Shown: positions 29,641 through 38,323, numbered from the stretch's first letter. The stretch is DNA of 64,000 nucleotides from Rhodococcus wratislaviensis (GCF_900455735.1 NZ_UAUI01000005.1:62001-126000); one strand, 5' to 3'. A program made the numbers and translations. Notes: a model not told the origin generated them from the sequence alone.

Positions 29641-30251
29641 CGGGCACCTTCCTCGCTTGTCACGTTGTGGCTGACCACCTGCTGCGCCCCGTGCTCGAAG
29701 CCGAGGACGGAGTACGCGCCCGGCGACATCGCGAACCGGCGTCCCTCGCTGATCGGAAGCTCCGCCCAGCGAGCGATGAGCGCGCGCGAGAAGTGGCCGT
29801 GCCCGACGAGGATCACGTCGCGGTCGACGAGTTGCGAATGCGCGACGGACAGAACGAGGTCGCACCGGGTGTGCACCTGCTCGGCCTGCTCGCCGCGAGG
29901 GCACGGATGCGTCCACACGGTCCAGTCCGGCACCTGCTGCCTGATCTCGGGGGTCGTCATGCCCTCGTAGATCCCGTAATCCCATTCGGCGAGTGCGTCC
30001 CAGGTGCGCTGGATCTTCAATCCCGCCAGCTCCGCCGTCTCCCGGGCGCGTTGCCGCGGACTGACGATGACGAGGGGGTCGCGCAGCTCGAGGGCGTCCA
30101 TTGCCGGACCCACCCGCCGTGCCTGGGCTTCACCCAGTTCGGTGAGGTGGACGTCGGTCCGACCGGTGTGTTTACCCCAACGGGCCCATTCCGTTTCGCC
30201 GTGTCGGAGGAGGACGATCCGACGGCCGCGCGGCGAATCACTGGGTGGCAT
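29637..30251 (-). CDS. gpm2: Histidine phosphatase (Gpm2-like)
   Basis: This 204-residue histidine-phosphatase superfamily protein has the motif LLRHGETEW with H17 as phospho-acceptor. It also shows SPRQRARETAELAG and a late VGHGHFSRALIARW supplying the second histidine. The M. tuberculosis equivalent Rv3214 is named gpm2 but is reported to act as a phosphatase rather than a mutase. It is the upstream gene of an overlapping pair with the acetyltransferase. The ParA gene diverges upstream with 69 bp between the start codons. Confidence 0.87.
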   Translation of the reverse strand: MPPSDSPRGRRIVLLRHGETEWARWGKHTGRTDVHLTELGEAQARRVGPAMDALELRDPLVIVSPRQRARETAELAGLKIQRTWDALAEWDYGIYEGMTTPEIRQQVPDWTVWTHPCPRGEQAEQVHTRCDLVLSVAHSQLVDRDVILVGHGHFSRALIARWAELPISEGRRFAMSPGAYSVLGFEHGAQQVVSHNVTSEEGAR

Positions 30252-30320
30252 CCATCCATCATGTCAGTCAATCTGCGTGTATGGCTCGCCTCCGGGGACG
30301 AAGTAGGTAAGGATCGAGCC

Positions 30321-31118
30321 GTGACAACGGTTCTTGCAGTGGCAAATCAGAAGGGTGGGGTCGCGAAGACCACCACGGTCGCTTCTCTCGGCGCAGCCCT
30401 CGTCGGGCTGGGCCAGAAGGTTCTGGTGGTGGATCTCGACCCGCAGGGGTGTCTGACGTTCTCCCTCGGGCACAACCCGGACCGCCTGGACGCCTCCGTC
30501 CACGAGGTGCTGACCGGTGATCTGGCGGTGCAAGACGCCGTGATCGACACCGAGGACGGTGTCGCCCTCCTGCCTGCGACGATCGACCTCGCGGGCGCGG
30601 AAGCGTTGCTGCTCATGCGTCCCGGTCGCGAGTTCGCCCTCAAGCGCGCTCTGGCGCCGCTGCTGGACGACTACGACACGATCATCATCGACTGTCCGCC
30701 GTCACTCGGTGTGCTCACTCTCAACGGGCTCACGGCGGCGCAGTCGGTACTGGTGCCGCTGCAGTGCGAGACGCTCGCCCACCGCGGTGTGGGGCAGTTA
30801 CTGCGGACGGTCACCGAGGTGCAGCAGATCACCAACCCCGACCTGGTCCTGCTCGGCGCGCTGCCGACGCTGTACGACGCCCGCACGACACACAGCCGGG
30901 ACGTGCTCTCCGACGTGTCCGACCGCTACAACCTGCCGGTCCTCGCTCCGCCGATCCCGCGGACGGTGCGATTCGCGGAAGCGACGGCGTCGGGTGCCAC
31001 CGTGCTGGCAGGGCGCAAGAACAAGGGTGCCCAGGCGTACCGGGACCTGGCCGAGAACCTCGCCAAGCACTGGGCGGGATCCGAGCTCGCTACGTTTTCG
31101 CCTGGAAGTGCCGAGTAA
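30321..31118 (+). CDS. Orphan ParA/Soj-family ATPase
   Basis: This 265-residue deviant-Walker ATPase has KGGVAKTT (residues 11-18), VVDLDPQG and IIIDCPPSLG. It resembles chromosome-partitioning ParA/Soj and corresponds to Rv3213c. No parB gene or parS-like cluster accompanies it, and the main parAB locus of actinobacteria lies near oriC, so this copy probably positions something else or assists cell division. The GTG at 30321 has aagga 7 nt upstream. Its 3' end overlaps the convergent SDR gene by 29 bp. Confidence 0.9.
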   Translation: MTTVLAVANQKGGVAKTTTVASLGAALVGLGQKVLVVDLDPQGCLTFSLGHNPDRLDASVHEVLTGDLAVQDAVIDTEDGVALLPATIDLAGAEALLLMRPGREFALKRALAPLLDDYDTIIIDCPPSLGVLTLNGLTAAQSVLVPLQCETLAHRGVGQLLRTVTEVQQITNPDLVLLGALPTLYDARTTHSRDVLSDVSDRYNLPVLAPPIPRTVRFAEATASGATVLAGRKNKGAQAYRDLAENLAKHWAGSELATFSPGSAE

Positions 31119-31920
31119 GTTCTTCGGGCGTCGGATTCCACGCGGCGGGCCAATCCTGTTGGCGTAACTGGGCGTCCGTGCCCCCGTCGGCGAAGACGAC
31201 GCTGCCGCAGAACAGTGTCGACCCCGGTCCGAGCAGGAACTCGACGAGCGCGGCGATCTCGTCCGGGCGGCCGCGCCGGCCCAGCGGCACCGGATAGAAA
31301 TCCAGCGCCTTCGCGAGTTCGGGGTCGAGGTCGTCCCCGCTGGTCATCGGTGTGTCGATCATGCCCGGCGCGATCGCGTTGAGTCGTATGCCGTTGCCGA
31401 TCCACTCGGGCCGTACCGCTTCACGCCGAATCCACCAGGCCAGCGCGAGCTTGGACGCCGGGTACGCCGGGATGGCGGTCACCTCATCGCCGATGCGCAC
31501 CGCCTCCGTCTCGTCGCCGTCGAGGCACGCGGTCACCAGATTCTCGGGAATCCCCGGCTGCGTGGTGGTGCTACTGGACGAGATCACCACCACCGAGGCG
31601 CCGCCCGCGCGCTCGAGAGCGGGCTTCAGGGCCGTCACGAGTTCTACGGCCCCGAAGTAGTTCACGGCGACGAGTGTGCCGCCCGGGACGTGGGACAGCG
31701 ACCCGAGTCCGGCGCAGCACACGAGTCCGTCCACGACGCCGCCGCTCGCCTCGGACACGGCGTCGGCGGCCGCAGCCCGTCCGCCGGGGGTCGACAGGTC
31801 GGCGGTCACGTCGGTGTGCGCGAGGTCGATTCCGATGACGGTATGACCGCCGGACTCGAGCGTGCGGCGGCTCGCCGCCCCGATGCCCGAGGCGGCGCCG
31901 GTGATCACGTAGGTTGCCAT
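31090..31920 (-). CDS. SDR dehydrogenase, 3-alpha-hydroxysteroid dehydrogenase-like
   Basis: This 276-residue classical short-chain dehydrogenase has the NAD(P) motif TGAASGIG (residues 7-14) and the catalytic pair Y153/K157 (YPASK) behind a serine-rich segment SSSST. The short N-terminal region, the long insertion before the catalytic tyrosine and the late GGTDAQLRQQ segment resemble 3-alpha-hydroxysteroid dehydrogenase/carbonyl reductases. A KstR-like palindrome ends 10 bp upstream of the ATG, which would fit a steroid-related role; both points are inference. The gene is absent from the mycobacterial order at this place. It lies downstream of the quinone-reductase gene in the same direction. 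Confidence 0.82.
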   Translation of the reverse strand: MATYVITGAASGIGAASRRTLESGGHTVIGIDLAHTDVTADLSTPGGRAAAADAVSEASGGVVDGLVCCAGLGSLSHVPGGTLVAVNYFGAVELVTALKPALERAGGASVVVISSSSTTTQPGIPENLVTACLDGDETEAVRIGDEVTAIPAYPASKLALAWWIRREAVRPEWIGNGIRLNAIAPGMIDTPMTSGDDLDPELAKALDFYPVPLGRRGRPDEIAALVEFLLGPGSTLFCGSVVFADGGTDAQLRQQDWPAAWNPTPEELTRHFQAKT

Positions 31921-31928
31921 GCCGTGAA

Positions 31929-32759
31929 TTAGAACACGTTACATCCCGCGGTAGTGCGGACTTCGGTCGCCGATTCACTCGTGCCGGAATCCGCGTCGGC
32001 GTAGTGGGCGCGCAACCCCGTGACGCCGGGCGCGCGGTCCTCGTGCAGGACGAACCTGGTGTCGTAGTCGCCGCCGCTCTGTGAGCGGAAAGGCAACGGC
32101 GGGTCGGTGAACAGGCCGGACAGGCGATCGATCAGCCGCGCCGCGACGCCGGGGTAGTGCTCGGCGGGCAACCGGTCCGCGCTGTCGATCAGGACCGGGG
32201 GCAGTGCGGACATCCCCGTGTACCAGAAGATTCCGTGGTGGATCGGGAACAGGAGTTCGTCCATCTGGCCGTTGATCCCGCGCGGGCCCGCGCTGTCGGC
32301 ACTGCCGCCGAAACTGACGACCGTCATCGCCCGCTTGCCTGCGAGGGTTCCGTCGCCGTACCGCCGGGTGGAACCGTCCTCGCGGCGCAGTCCGTAGCCG
32401 TAGCCCTCCACGAAGACCCGGTCGAACCAGCCCTTGAGGATCGCGGGCATGCCGTACCACCACAGCGGGAACTGCACGATCACCGCATCGGCCCACGCGA
32501 GCTTGCGATGTTCGGCGCGGATGTCGGGGGCCAGGGTGCCCTCGGTCAGGGCCTGACCCGACCGCGCGCCGACCAGGAGGCGATGGTGGGGGTCGTGTCC
32601 GAAATCGTCTGCCGTCACCACCGGGTTCCATCGCATCGCGTACAGGTCCGAGGTCCGGATGTCGTGGCCGGCGCCGCGCAGCGCCGCGAGAGCGTCGCTG
32701 CGGAGTGCCGCGTTCAGGGACTCCGGATCGGGATGTGCCGATACCCACAGGATCTTCAT
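31929..32759 (-). CDS. Flavodoxin-fold NAD(P)H:quinone oxidoreductase
   Basis: The 276-residue protein of the Flavodoxin_2/NQO1 type starts MKILWVSAHPDPESLNAAL, the FMN/FAD phosphate loop. It contains FPLWWYGMPAILKGWFDRVF, the signature around the flavin ring. It probably performs two-electron reduction of quinones or similar electrophiles. The gene diverges from a GlxA-like AraC regulator with 99 bp between starts, and the two may form a regulator-target pair. The SDR gene follows 8 bp downstream, so the two are likely co-transcribed in addition to any SDR-specific promoter. Confidence 0.87.
   Translation of the reverse strand: MKILWVSAHPDPESLNAALRSDALAALRGAGHDIRTSDLYAMRWNPVVTADDFGHDPHHRLLVGARSGQALTEGTLAPDIRAEHRKLAWADAVIVQFPLWWYGMPAILKGWFDRVFVEGYGYGLRREDGSTRRYGDGTLAGKRAMTVVSFGGSADSAGPRGINGQMDELLFPIHHGIFWYTGMSALPPVLIDSADRLPAEHYPGVAARLIDRLSGLFTDPPLPFRSQSGGDYDTRFVLHEDRAPGVTGLRAHYADADSGTSESATEVRTTAGCNVF
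31930..31943. promoter_or_regulatory. KstR-like palindrome upstream of the SDR gene
   Basis: TAGAACACGTTACA fits the KstR consensus TnnAACnnGTTnnA at all eight fixed positions. It overlaps the last codons of the quinone-reductase gene and ends 10 bp before the SDR start codon. Confidence 0.45.
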
Positions 32760-32858
32760 GGTCCACCTTCCGCTCTGTCGTGCCGACCCTTCCGATCATG
32801 GGCGCGTGGACGTGGTCACGACAGTGGCCTGCGGGACGATATGTGAAATAATCGGGCC

Positions 32859-33845
32859 ATGTCCGAACCGAGGAACGGGCGGAGTGTGCGCCGCCATCGC
32901 GTGGTCGTGTTCGTGCGCGACGGTCTGCTCCCGATCGAGTTCGGGATCGTCCACCGACTGTTCGGTGAGGCGAGATCGCGGGACGGCGAGGCGCTGTACG
33001 AGGTCCTCACGTGCGCCCTCACCCCTGGCGCCGTCCGGACCGACACCGACGTGACGCTCTCGGTCGAGCACGGTCCGGCACTGCTCGGCACGGCCGACAC
33101 CGTCGTGATCCCGGCATCCGATCAGGACTACGACCCGCCGGAGGACGGGCGCCTGCCCCGGCGCCTCGCGGACGCCTTCGCGCACATCCGTCCGGGCACG
33201 CGGGTGGCATCGATCTGCACCGGCTCGTTCGTCCTCGCGGCGGCCGGCCTTCTCGAGAACCGGCGTGCCACGACGCACTGGAAGTCGGCGGACGCGTTCC
33301 GGCGGTTGTACCCCGACGTGCACCTGGACCCCGGCGTGCTCTACACACACGACGGCAGCGTGCTCACCGCCGCAGGCGTCGCATCCGGAATCGATCTGTG
33401 CCTGTACATGATTCGTCTCGACCACGGTGCGTCGGTGGCCAACGAGGTGGCGCGGGGAACGGTCGTGCCGCCTCATCGCAGCGGTGGCCAGGCGCAGTTC
33501 ATCACCGAGCCCGTCCCGGAGGCCGACGGTGCGTCGACGGCGCGGGCGCGGACCCGGGCACTGTCGCATCTCGATCAACCGCTGTCGCTGCGGGAGCTGG
33601 CCGCGTGGGAGTCGATGAGCGTGCGCACGTTCACCCGGCGATTCCGGGCCGAGACGGGGATGTCGCCGACGCAGTGGATTCTCGAACAGCGGATCACCCG
33701 CGCCCGCGAACTGCTGGAGAACACCGACCTGCCGGTGGACGACGTGGCCGCGGCCGCGGGCTTCGGCACCGCGACGTCGCTGCGACAACACCTCTCGCGC
33801 ACGGTCGGCGTCTCACCGTCCGCGTACCGCGCCACTTTCCGTTGA
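32859..33845 (+). CDS. GlxA/FtrA-type AraC-family regulator
   Basis: The 328-residue protein has a DJ-1/PfpI-like (class I glutamine amidotransferase-like) N-terminal domain and a C-terminal AraC double helix-turn-helix. The nucleophile elbow is SICTGSFVLAAAG. The HTH part includes LSLRELAAWESMSVRTFTRRF and VDDVAAAAGFGTATSLRQH. Such regulators usually control neighbouring catabolic or detoxification genes. An AATAAT element 6 bp before the ATG suggests a leaderless transcript. It diverges from the quinone-reductase gene and is followed after 54 bp by a glyoxalase-family gene. Confidence 0.88.
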   Translation: MSEPRNGRSVRRHRVVVFVRDGLLPIEFGIVHRLFGEARSRDGEALYEVLTCALTPGAVRTDTDVTLSVEHGPALLGTADTVVIPASDQDYDPPEDGRLPRRLADAFAHIRPGTRVASICTGSFVLAAAGLLENRRATTHWKSADAFRRLYPDVHLDPGVLYTHDGSVLTAAGVASGIDLCLYMIRLDHGASVANEVARGTVVPPHRSGGQAQFITEPVPEADGASTARARTRALSHLDQPLSLRELAAWESMSVRTFTRRFRAETGMSPTQWILEQRITRARELLENTDLPVDDVAAAAGFGTATSLRQHLSRTVGVSPSAYRATFR

Positions 33846-33886
33846 CGGCATGCTCATTCGTCCAAGTGCCGGGGAGCACACGGCGC

Positions 33887-33899
33887 TAACGTCGGGGCC
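33887..33899 (+). promoter_or_regulatory. Leaderless promoter of the glyoxalase-family gene
   Basis: TAACGT (33887-33892) lies 7 bp before the ATG at 33900, without a ribosome-binding site. Confidence 0.38.
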
Positions 33900-34313
33900 A
33901 TGACAGTCTCGGATACGCCTCGGAGCAACACCCTGACGATGCGGGCTCAGCCGCTCCTCGCCGTCGACGACGTCGAACGTGCAGGCGAGTGGTACCGGAA
34001 GGTGCTCGGCGCGCGGAGCGGCCACGGTGGACCGGACTACGAGCAACTCCTCGTCGACGGGCACATGATCCTGCAACTGCACCGGCTCGACGAGGGCCAC
34101 CACCACGGCACCCTCGGCGATCCGTCACTCCCGCGGGGAAACGGGGTGGCGATCTGGTTCGAGACCCCCGACTTCGACGGCACAATCGCGCGGGTGCGGG
34201 AGGCGGGTGCCGACGTGGTCACGGACGTGCACGTCAATCCCAATGCGGGACATCGTGAGATCTGGATCCGCGATCTCGACGGCTATCTCGTGGTGTTCGC
34301 CGAACCCGCGTGA
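33900..34313 (+). CDS. Glyoxalase/bleomycin-resistance (VOC) family protein
   Basis: This 137-residue vicinal-oxygen-chelate protein has two beta-alpha-beta repeats, the first starting AQPLLAVDDVERAGEWYRKV and the second GNGVAIWFETPDFDGTIARV. The C-terminal DLDGYLVVFAEPA provides the usual last metal-binding strand with E135. Substrate and metal are not readable. It lies in the accessory block with a quinone reductase and an SDR, so a role in aldehyde or electrophile handling is plausible but unproven. Confidence 0.82.
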   Translation: MTVSDTPRSNTLTMRAQPLLAVDDVERAGEWYRKVLGARSGHGGPDYEQLLVDGHMILQLHRLDEGHHHGTLGDPSLPRGNGVAIWFETPDFDGTIARVREAGADVVTDVHVNPNAGHREIWIRDLDGYLVVFAEPA

Positions 34314-34322
34314 GCAGCGACC

Positions 34323-35537
34323 TCAGCGCAGCGCCACTACATCGTCGCCGCGCTGTTCGAGCACGACGTCGCCGGCCACCGTCGTGGTGATCGGCCCCGC
34401 CGCGGCGTCACGCGCCACCGGGATCGTGCGAAGCACCGCACCGGTCGACAGGTCGAGCACGGCGATCCCGGATTCCACCGGAACCAGCAGGTTTCCGGCC
34501 ATCACGGCTCCCGGGCCGAGAGCGCCGGGGAAGACCCAGCGCGGTGCGAGATCGGATGCGCCGAGCGACACCACGTCCGAACCGGTCCACCAGGTGACCA
34601 CCGAACTGCTCGTCGACGTGACAGGATCCGGTGCGACCCGGAGGGAGAGGGCATATTCGGACACGGCGTTGCCGGTGCCGTCGAACAGGCCGATCCGCGG
34701 TCCGTACGACGTGCCCGCGGGGAGATAGACGGCCGTGGTCTCGCCCGACACCCCGAGGATGCGTGCACCCTCGACGCCGGCATCCACCCCCGCCAGGACG
34801 CTCGACCCGTACTCCTCGGGCTCCTGATTGTCCTTCGGCGACGGGTTCATGACCGTCAGACGATCGGCCACCTCGCCGGGGCAGCGTTCGAGAACGGACA
34901 GCCGGCTGCTGCTCGAACCGACGTCGATCAGCGTGCACCCGCTGCGTGGCTGTTTCTTGGGATTCACCGGCGCGTCCACCCGTCCGTACTCGACGGTGCG
35001 GACGAGGTCGGAGCGCCACAATTCCAGCCGGCGGTCGCCGAGGGACGCCACATACGTTCCGTCGGCCTTCAGCGTCACCTCGGAATCGGCGTCACTGCTG
35101 CGCTGCGCCAGGCGCTCGCCGGTGCCGCCGTCGAGTTCGGTGACCTGGGAGCAGCCGCGGTCGTCGTGGTAGACGGCCACGACCTTCTCCCACGACGCCG
35201 TCACACCGCACAGGTCGAGATCACGCTCGTACCGCCACAGCTCGGTACCCGACATCCGGTCCCGTCCCACGACGTCCCCGCCGTCGGCGGTGACGACCGC
35301 ACCACCGACGACGAGGGGTGCGGTCGTGGCGGAACTGGCGGAGTCCCAGATCGGGCTCAGCGTCTCCGGAACCGTCAGGGCCGTAACGAGTGCAGGCGGC
35401 GGCTCGGCGGCGGTGACGGAGGTGGTGCCCCGGGCATCGCTGCGGAACCACACCACGGTGAGGGCGACCACGACCGCGACGGCGATTCCGGCAGCGACGA
35501 CGAGATCGGCGCGCGAGCGCCGCTCAGGTGCCAGCAC
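34323..35537 (-). CDS. Membrane-anchored PQQ-like beta-propeller protein, Rv3212-like
   Basis: The 404-residue protein has one N-terminal transmembrane helix (about residues 13-31) and a large extracytoplasmic domain of repeated beta blades. Blade-like segments are VVGRDRMSGTELWRYERDL, VTELDGGTGERLA and IAVLDLSTGAVLRTIPV, which resemble PQQ/WD-type repeats. Size and position downstream of rhlE fit Rv3212, an envelope protein linked to cell-surface functions in mycobacteria. No enzymatic residues are apparent. The GTG start lies 10 bp after the rhlE stop, indicating one transcript. Confidence 0.75.
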   Translation of the reverse strand: MLAPERRSRADLVVAAGIAVAVVVALTVVWFRSDARGTTSVTAAEPPPALVTALTVPETLSPIWDSASSATTAPLVVGGAVVTADGGDVVGRDRMSGTELWRYERDLDLCGVTASWEKVVAVYHDDRGCSQVTELDGGTGERLAQRSSDADSEVTLKADGTYVASLGDRRLELWRSDLVRTVEYGRVDAPVNPKKQPRSGCTLIDVGSSSSRLSVLERCPGEVADRLTVMNPSPKDNQEPEEYGSSVLAGVDAGVEGARILGVSGETTAVYLPAGTSYGPRIGLFDGTGNAVSEYALSLRVAPDPVTSTSSSVVTWWTGSDVVSLGASDLAPRWVFPGALGPGAVMAGNLLVPVESGIAVLDLSTGAVLRTIPVARDAAAGPITTTVAGDVVLEQRGDDVVALR

Positions 35538-35546
35538 GGTGGTTGT

Positions 35547-37190
35547 TTACTCCGCGGTCGTCGCGGCGGCGCCGACCTTGGTGGTCCGGCGGCGACGACG
35601 CCGGCGGGGCTTGGAGGCACCCTCGCCGTCGGTGTCCCCGCTCGGAGCGGAGGATTCGGGTGCCGTCGGCTCCGGCGAGACGGACTTGGGGCCCACGGAG
35701 TCCGCGGGGCGGCCACCACGGGTGCGGCGGCGGGTGCGGGTGCGTGCCGGACGCTCCGTGCGCTCGGCCTTCTCGCCCTGCTCGGTATCGGTGTTCTCGC
35801 TTTGCTCCGTGCCCGTGTTCTCGCTCTGCTCGGGTGCGGCCTTTGCGGCCCTCTCCACCCGGGGGCGCTTGATCGTGCCGGTCGCGTCGGCCGGGATCGA
35901 CAGCTCCTCGAACAGGTGCGGGGAGCTGGAGTACGTCTCCGCCGGATCGGGGATGCCGAGGCCGAGAGCCTTGTCGATGAGCTGCCAGCGGGGGATGTCG
36001 TCCCAGTCCACGAGTGTCACGGCGATGCCGGTGCGGCCCGCGCGGCCGGTGCGGCCGATCCGGTGGACGTACGTCTTCTCGTCTTCCGGGCACTGGTAGT
36101 TGATGACGTGGGTGACGTCGTCGATGTCGATACCGCGCGCCGCGACGTCCGTTGCGACGAGCACGTCGATCTTCCCGGTGCGGAATGCCTTCAGCGCCTT
36201 CTCGCGAGCAACCTGGTTGAGGTCGCCGTGCACGGAGCCGACGGAGAAGCCGCGCTCGGCGAGATCGTCGGCGACCTTCTGGGCGGTGCGTTTCGTGCGG
36301 GTGAAGATCATCGTCGCGCCGCGGCCGTCGGCCTGCAGCACCCGGGCCACCATCTCCGCCTTGTCGAGCGCATGCGCCCGGTAAATGTGCTGGCTGGTCC
36401 GGTCGTGCACCGCCGAGTCGTCGGCCTGCTCGGCGCGGATGTGCGTCGGCTGGGTGAGGAACGTGCGGGCGAGCGTGATGATCGGGCCCGGCATGGTGGC
36501 CGAGAACAGCATCGTCTGACGCTTGTCCGGCACCATTCCCAGGATGCGCTCGATGTCGGGCAGGAAGCCCAGGTCGAGCATCTCGTCGGCCTCGTCGAGA
36601 ACGAGGACCTCGACCTTGCCCAGGATCAGATGACCCTGGTTGGCGAGGTCGAGCAGACGGCCCGGGGTGCCCACGACGACGTCGGCGCCCTTCTGGAGCG
36701 TCGCGATCTGCGTCTCGTAGGGGCGGCCACCGTAGATGGCGAGGACCTCGAGCTTGTTCTTCTCGCCCTTCAGGTACTTCGCGGCGCCCTCGAGGTCCTT
36801 GGTGACCTGGATGCACAGCTCGCGGGTGGGGACGATGACCAGCGCACGGGGAGTGCCGTCGAGTGCGGCCGTACCGGTGGTGCCGCTGGAGATGCGGTGG
36901 AGCAGCGGGACGCCGAAACCGAACGTCTTGCCCATGCCCGTACGGGCCTGACCGATCAGGTCGTCGCCGGCGAGGGCGAGGGGGAGCGTCAGCTCCTGGA
37001 TCGCGAACGTGCGCTCGATCCCGATCTCGTCGAGAGCGCGGACGATCTCGTCACGAACTCCGAGCTCGGCGAACGTGGGGGCGACGTGCGTGGAATCGAG
37101 TTGCGCCGACAGCGTGGTTTCGGTTGCGTCGTCTTCATGGTCGACAGTGATCTTGCTCAGGGGACTGGCCTTCCTCGTAGCTGCACGCAC
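35547..37190 (-). CDS. rhlE: DEAD-box RNA helicase RhlE
   Basis: This ATP-dependent RNA helicase probably acts in ribosome assembly and RNA decay. It has the Q motif (FAELGVRDEIVRAL with FAIQELTLPLAL), motif I ARTGMGKT, motif II LDEADEML, SAT, and motif VI HRIGRTGRAGRTG. A long polar and basic C-terminal tail ends in arginine-rich repeats. GTG at 37190 is the nearest canonical start. A CTG at 37160 has a much better ribosome site (gaggaagg, 8 nt upstream), so the true protein may be ten residues shorter. A TAATGT element (minus strand, 37344-37339) could start a leader of about 140-170 nt. It is the Rv3211 equivalent. Confidence 0.9.
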   Translation of the reverse strand: MRAATRKASPLSKITVDHEDDATETTLSAQLDSTHVAPTFAELGVRDEIVRALDEIGIERTFAIQELTLPLALAGDDLIGQARTGMGKTFGFGVPLLHRISSGTTGTAALDGTPRALVIVPTRELCIQVTKDLEGAAKYLKGEKNKLEVLAIYGGRPYETQIATLQKGADVVVGTPGRLLDLANQGHLILGKVEVLVLDEADEMLDLGFLPDIERILGMVPDKRQTMLFSATMPGPIITLARTFLTQPTHIRAEQADDSAVHDRTSQHIYRAHALDKAEMVARVLQADGRGATMIFTRTKRTAQKVADDLAERGFSVGSVHGDLNQVAREKALKAFRTGKIDVLVATDVAARGIDIDDVTHVINYQCPEDEKTYVHRIGRTGRAGRTGIAVTLVDWDDIPRWQLIDKALGLGIPDPAETYSSSPHLFEELSIPADATGTIKRPRVERAAKAAPEQSENTGTEQSENTDTEQGEKAERTERPARTRTRRRTRGGRPADSVGPKSVSPEPTAPESSAPSGDTDGEGASKPRRRRRRRTTKVGAAATTAE

Positions 37191-37512
37191 GCACGAGGTA
37201 AGGGCCAGGCCGCTGGTCGGCCCGATTTCCCAGTCGACGCTCGTCGATGTCCTCTTCCGAGTCGATCCTGCCTCTGCCTCAGCGCAGAAATCGAAGATTT
37301 CGGCGAGGCGCGGCTGGGACCGTCGATCAGGTGCGCGCACATTATCGGTGGGAACCGCTGATCGGATCGTGATCGATCATCACTCAAACCGCGTTCTCCA
37401 TGGAGGCGAACGTGGTGACGAGCGGTTGCCCATGATCATTGTAGCCGGAGAACGCCCCACAACCGGTTACGCATGGCAAACATCACTGGGCGACGCACTA
37501 GGCTGTGGCGCC
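37191..37512. promoter_or_regulatory. Divergent regulatory region between rhlE and the ferritin-like gene
   Basis: These 322 bp hold no supportable ORF. They contain the candidate rhlE -10 (TAATGT, minus strand 37344-37339). A 9-bp inverted repeat is also present (gcgttctcc 37391-37399 with ggagaacgc 37447-37455). A plus-strand -10 (TAGGCT 37499-37504) lies 8 bp before the next ATG. Confidence 0.5.
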
Positions 37513-38193
37513 ATGGAGCCCAACACGCCTGCATCCTCTGATTCCACCATTCCCGCTGATCACCCCGGCGTCAGTGAACTCTTCGCGGTCCTCGCGTACG
37601 GCGAGATCTCCGCGTTCTACCGGCTGTCCGAGGACGCGCAGATGGCGCGGACCCTGCAGGGCAAAGTGGCGCTCGCGAGCATGGCCGCCGCCGAGATGGG
37701 CCACTTCGAGATGCTCGAGACGGCGCTGACCGCGCGTGGCTTCGACATCTTCGAGGCGATGGATCCGTTCGTCCGTGCCCTCGACAACTACCACGCGTCC
37801 ACCACCCCGTCGACGTGGCTCGAGGCATTGGTGAAGGCCTACGTCGGTGACGGGATCGCCGCCGACTTCTACCGCGAGATCGGGCACTCGCTGCCCGCCG
37901 AGGTGTCGCGGACGGTCGAGGAGGTGCTCTCGCAGACCGGTCACTCGGAGTTCGTCGTCCACGAGGTGCAGCAGGCGATCAAGGCCAGCAACCGCGACAA
38001 GGACCGCCTCATGCTGTGGGGCAGGCGACTGCTCGGGGAGGCCATCACGCAGGCGCAGTTCGTCCTGGCGCAGCGGGAGGCGCTGACGGAACTCGTCATC
38101 TCCGCGTCCGGCGACCTCAATGGTGTCGTCGCACTGTTCGACCGCATGCAGGAGATGCACGCCGAACGCATGGCCGTGCTGGGCCTGGTCTGA
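37513..38193 (+). CDS. Ferritin-like fold protein, MiaE-type (Rv3210-like)
   Basis: This 226-residue mainly helical protein has the ferritin-like pattern of metal-binding glutamates. ELFAVLAYGEISAFYRLSED and MAAAEMGHFEMLETAL (an ExxH pair) form the first half; FVVHEVQQAI and LLGEAITQAQ form the second. Relatives are annotated as tRNA 2-methylthio-N6-isopentenyladenosine hydroxylase-like, but activity has not been shown for the actinobacterial group. The ATG at 37513 follows TAGGCT by 8 bp (leaderless type). Its place beside rhlE fits Rv3210c. Confidence 0.75.
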   Translation: MEPNTPASSDSTIPADHPGVSELFAVLAYGEISAFYRLSEDAQMARTLQGKVALASMAAAEMGHFEMLETALTARGFDIFEAMDPFVRALDNYHASTTPSTWLEALVKAYVGDGIAADFYREIGHSLPAEVSRTVEEVLSQTGHSEFVVHEVQQAIKASNRDKDRLMLWGRRLLGEAITQAQFVLAQREALTELVISASGDLNGVVALFDRMQEMHAERMAVLGLV

Positions 38194-38323
38194 CGGCGCC
38201 GCCGTCATGCTTGTCTGACGGCATGTTCGCTCAGGGCACAGCCCACAGACGCGCACCGGCGGCGGCCGCTGCATTAGCCTTGCCAGGACAGCTGATGTTT
38301 CTCGGAGAGTTCGGAGGTTGACC

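Noticed and set aside
35166-37361. Very long plus-strand ORF opposite rhlE
   Set aside because: Low-complexity, Arg/Gly/Asp-rich translation without family features. It is an antisense frame kept open by high GC, opposite clear DEAD-box motifs.
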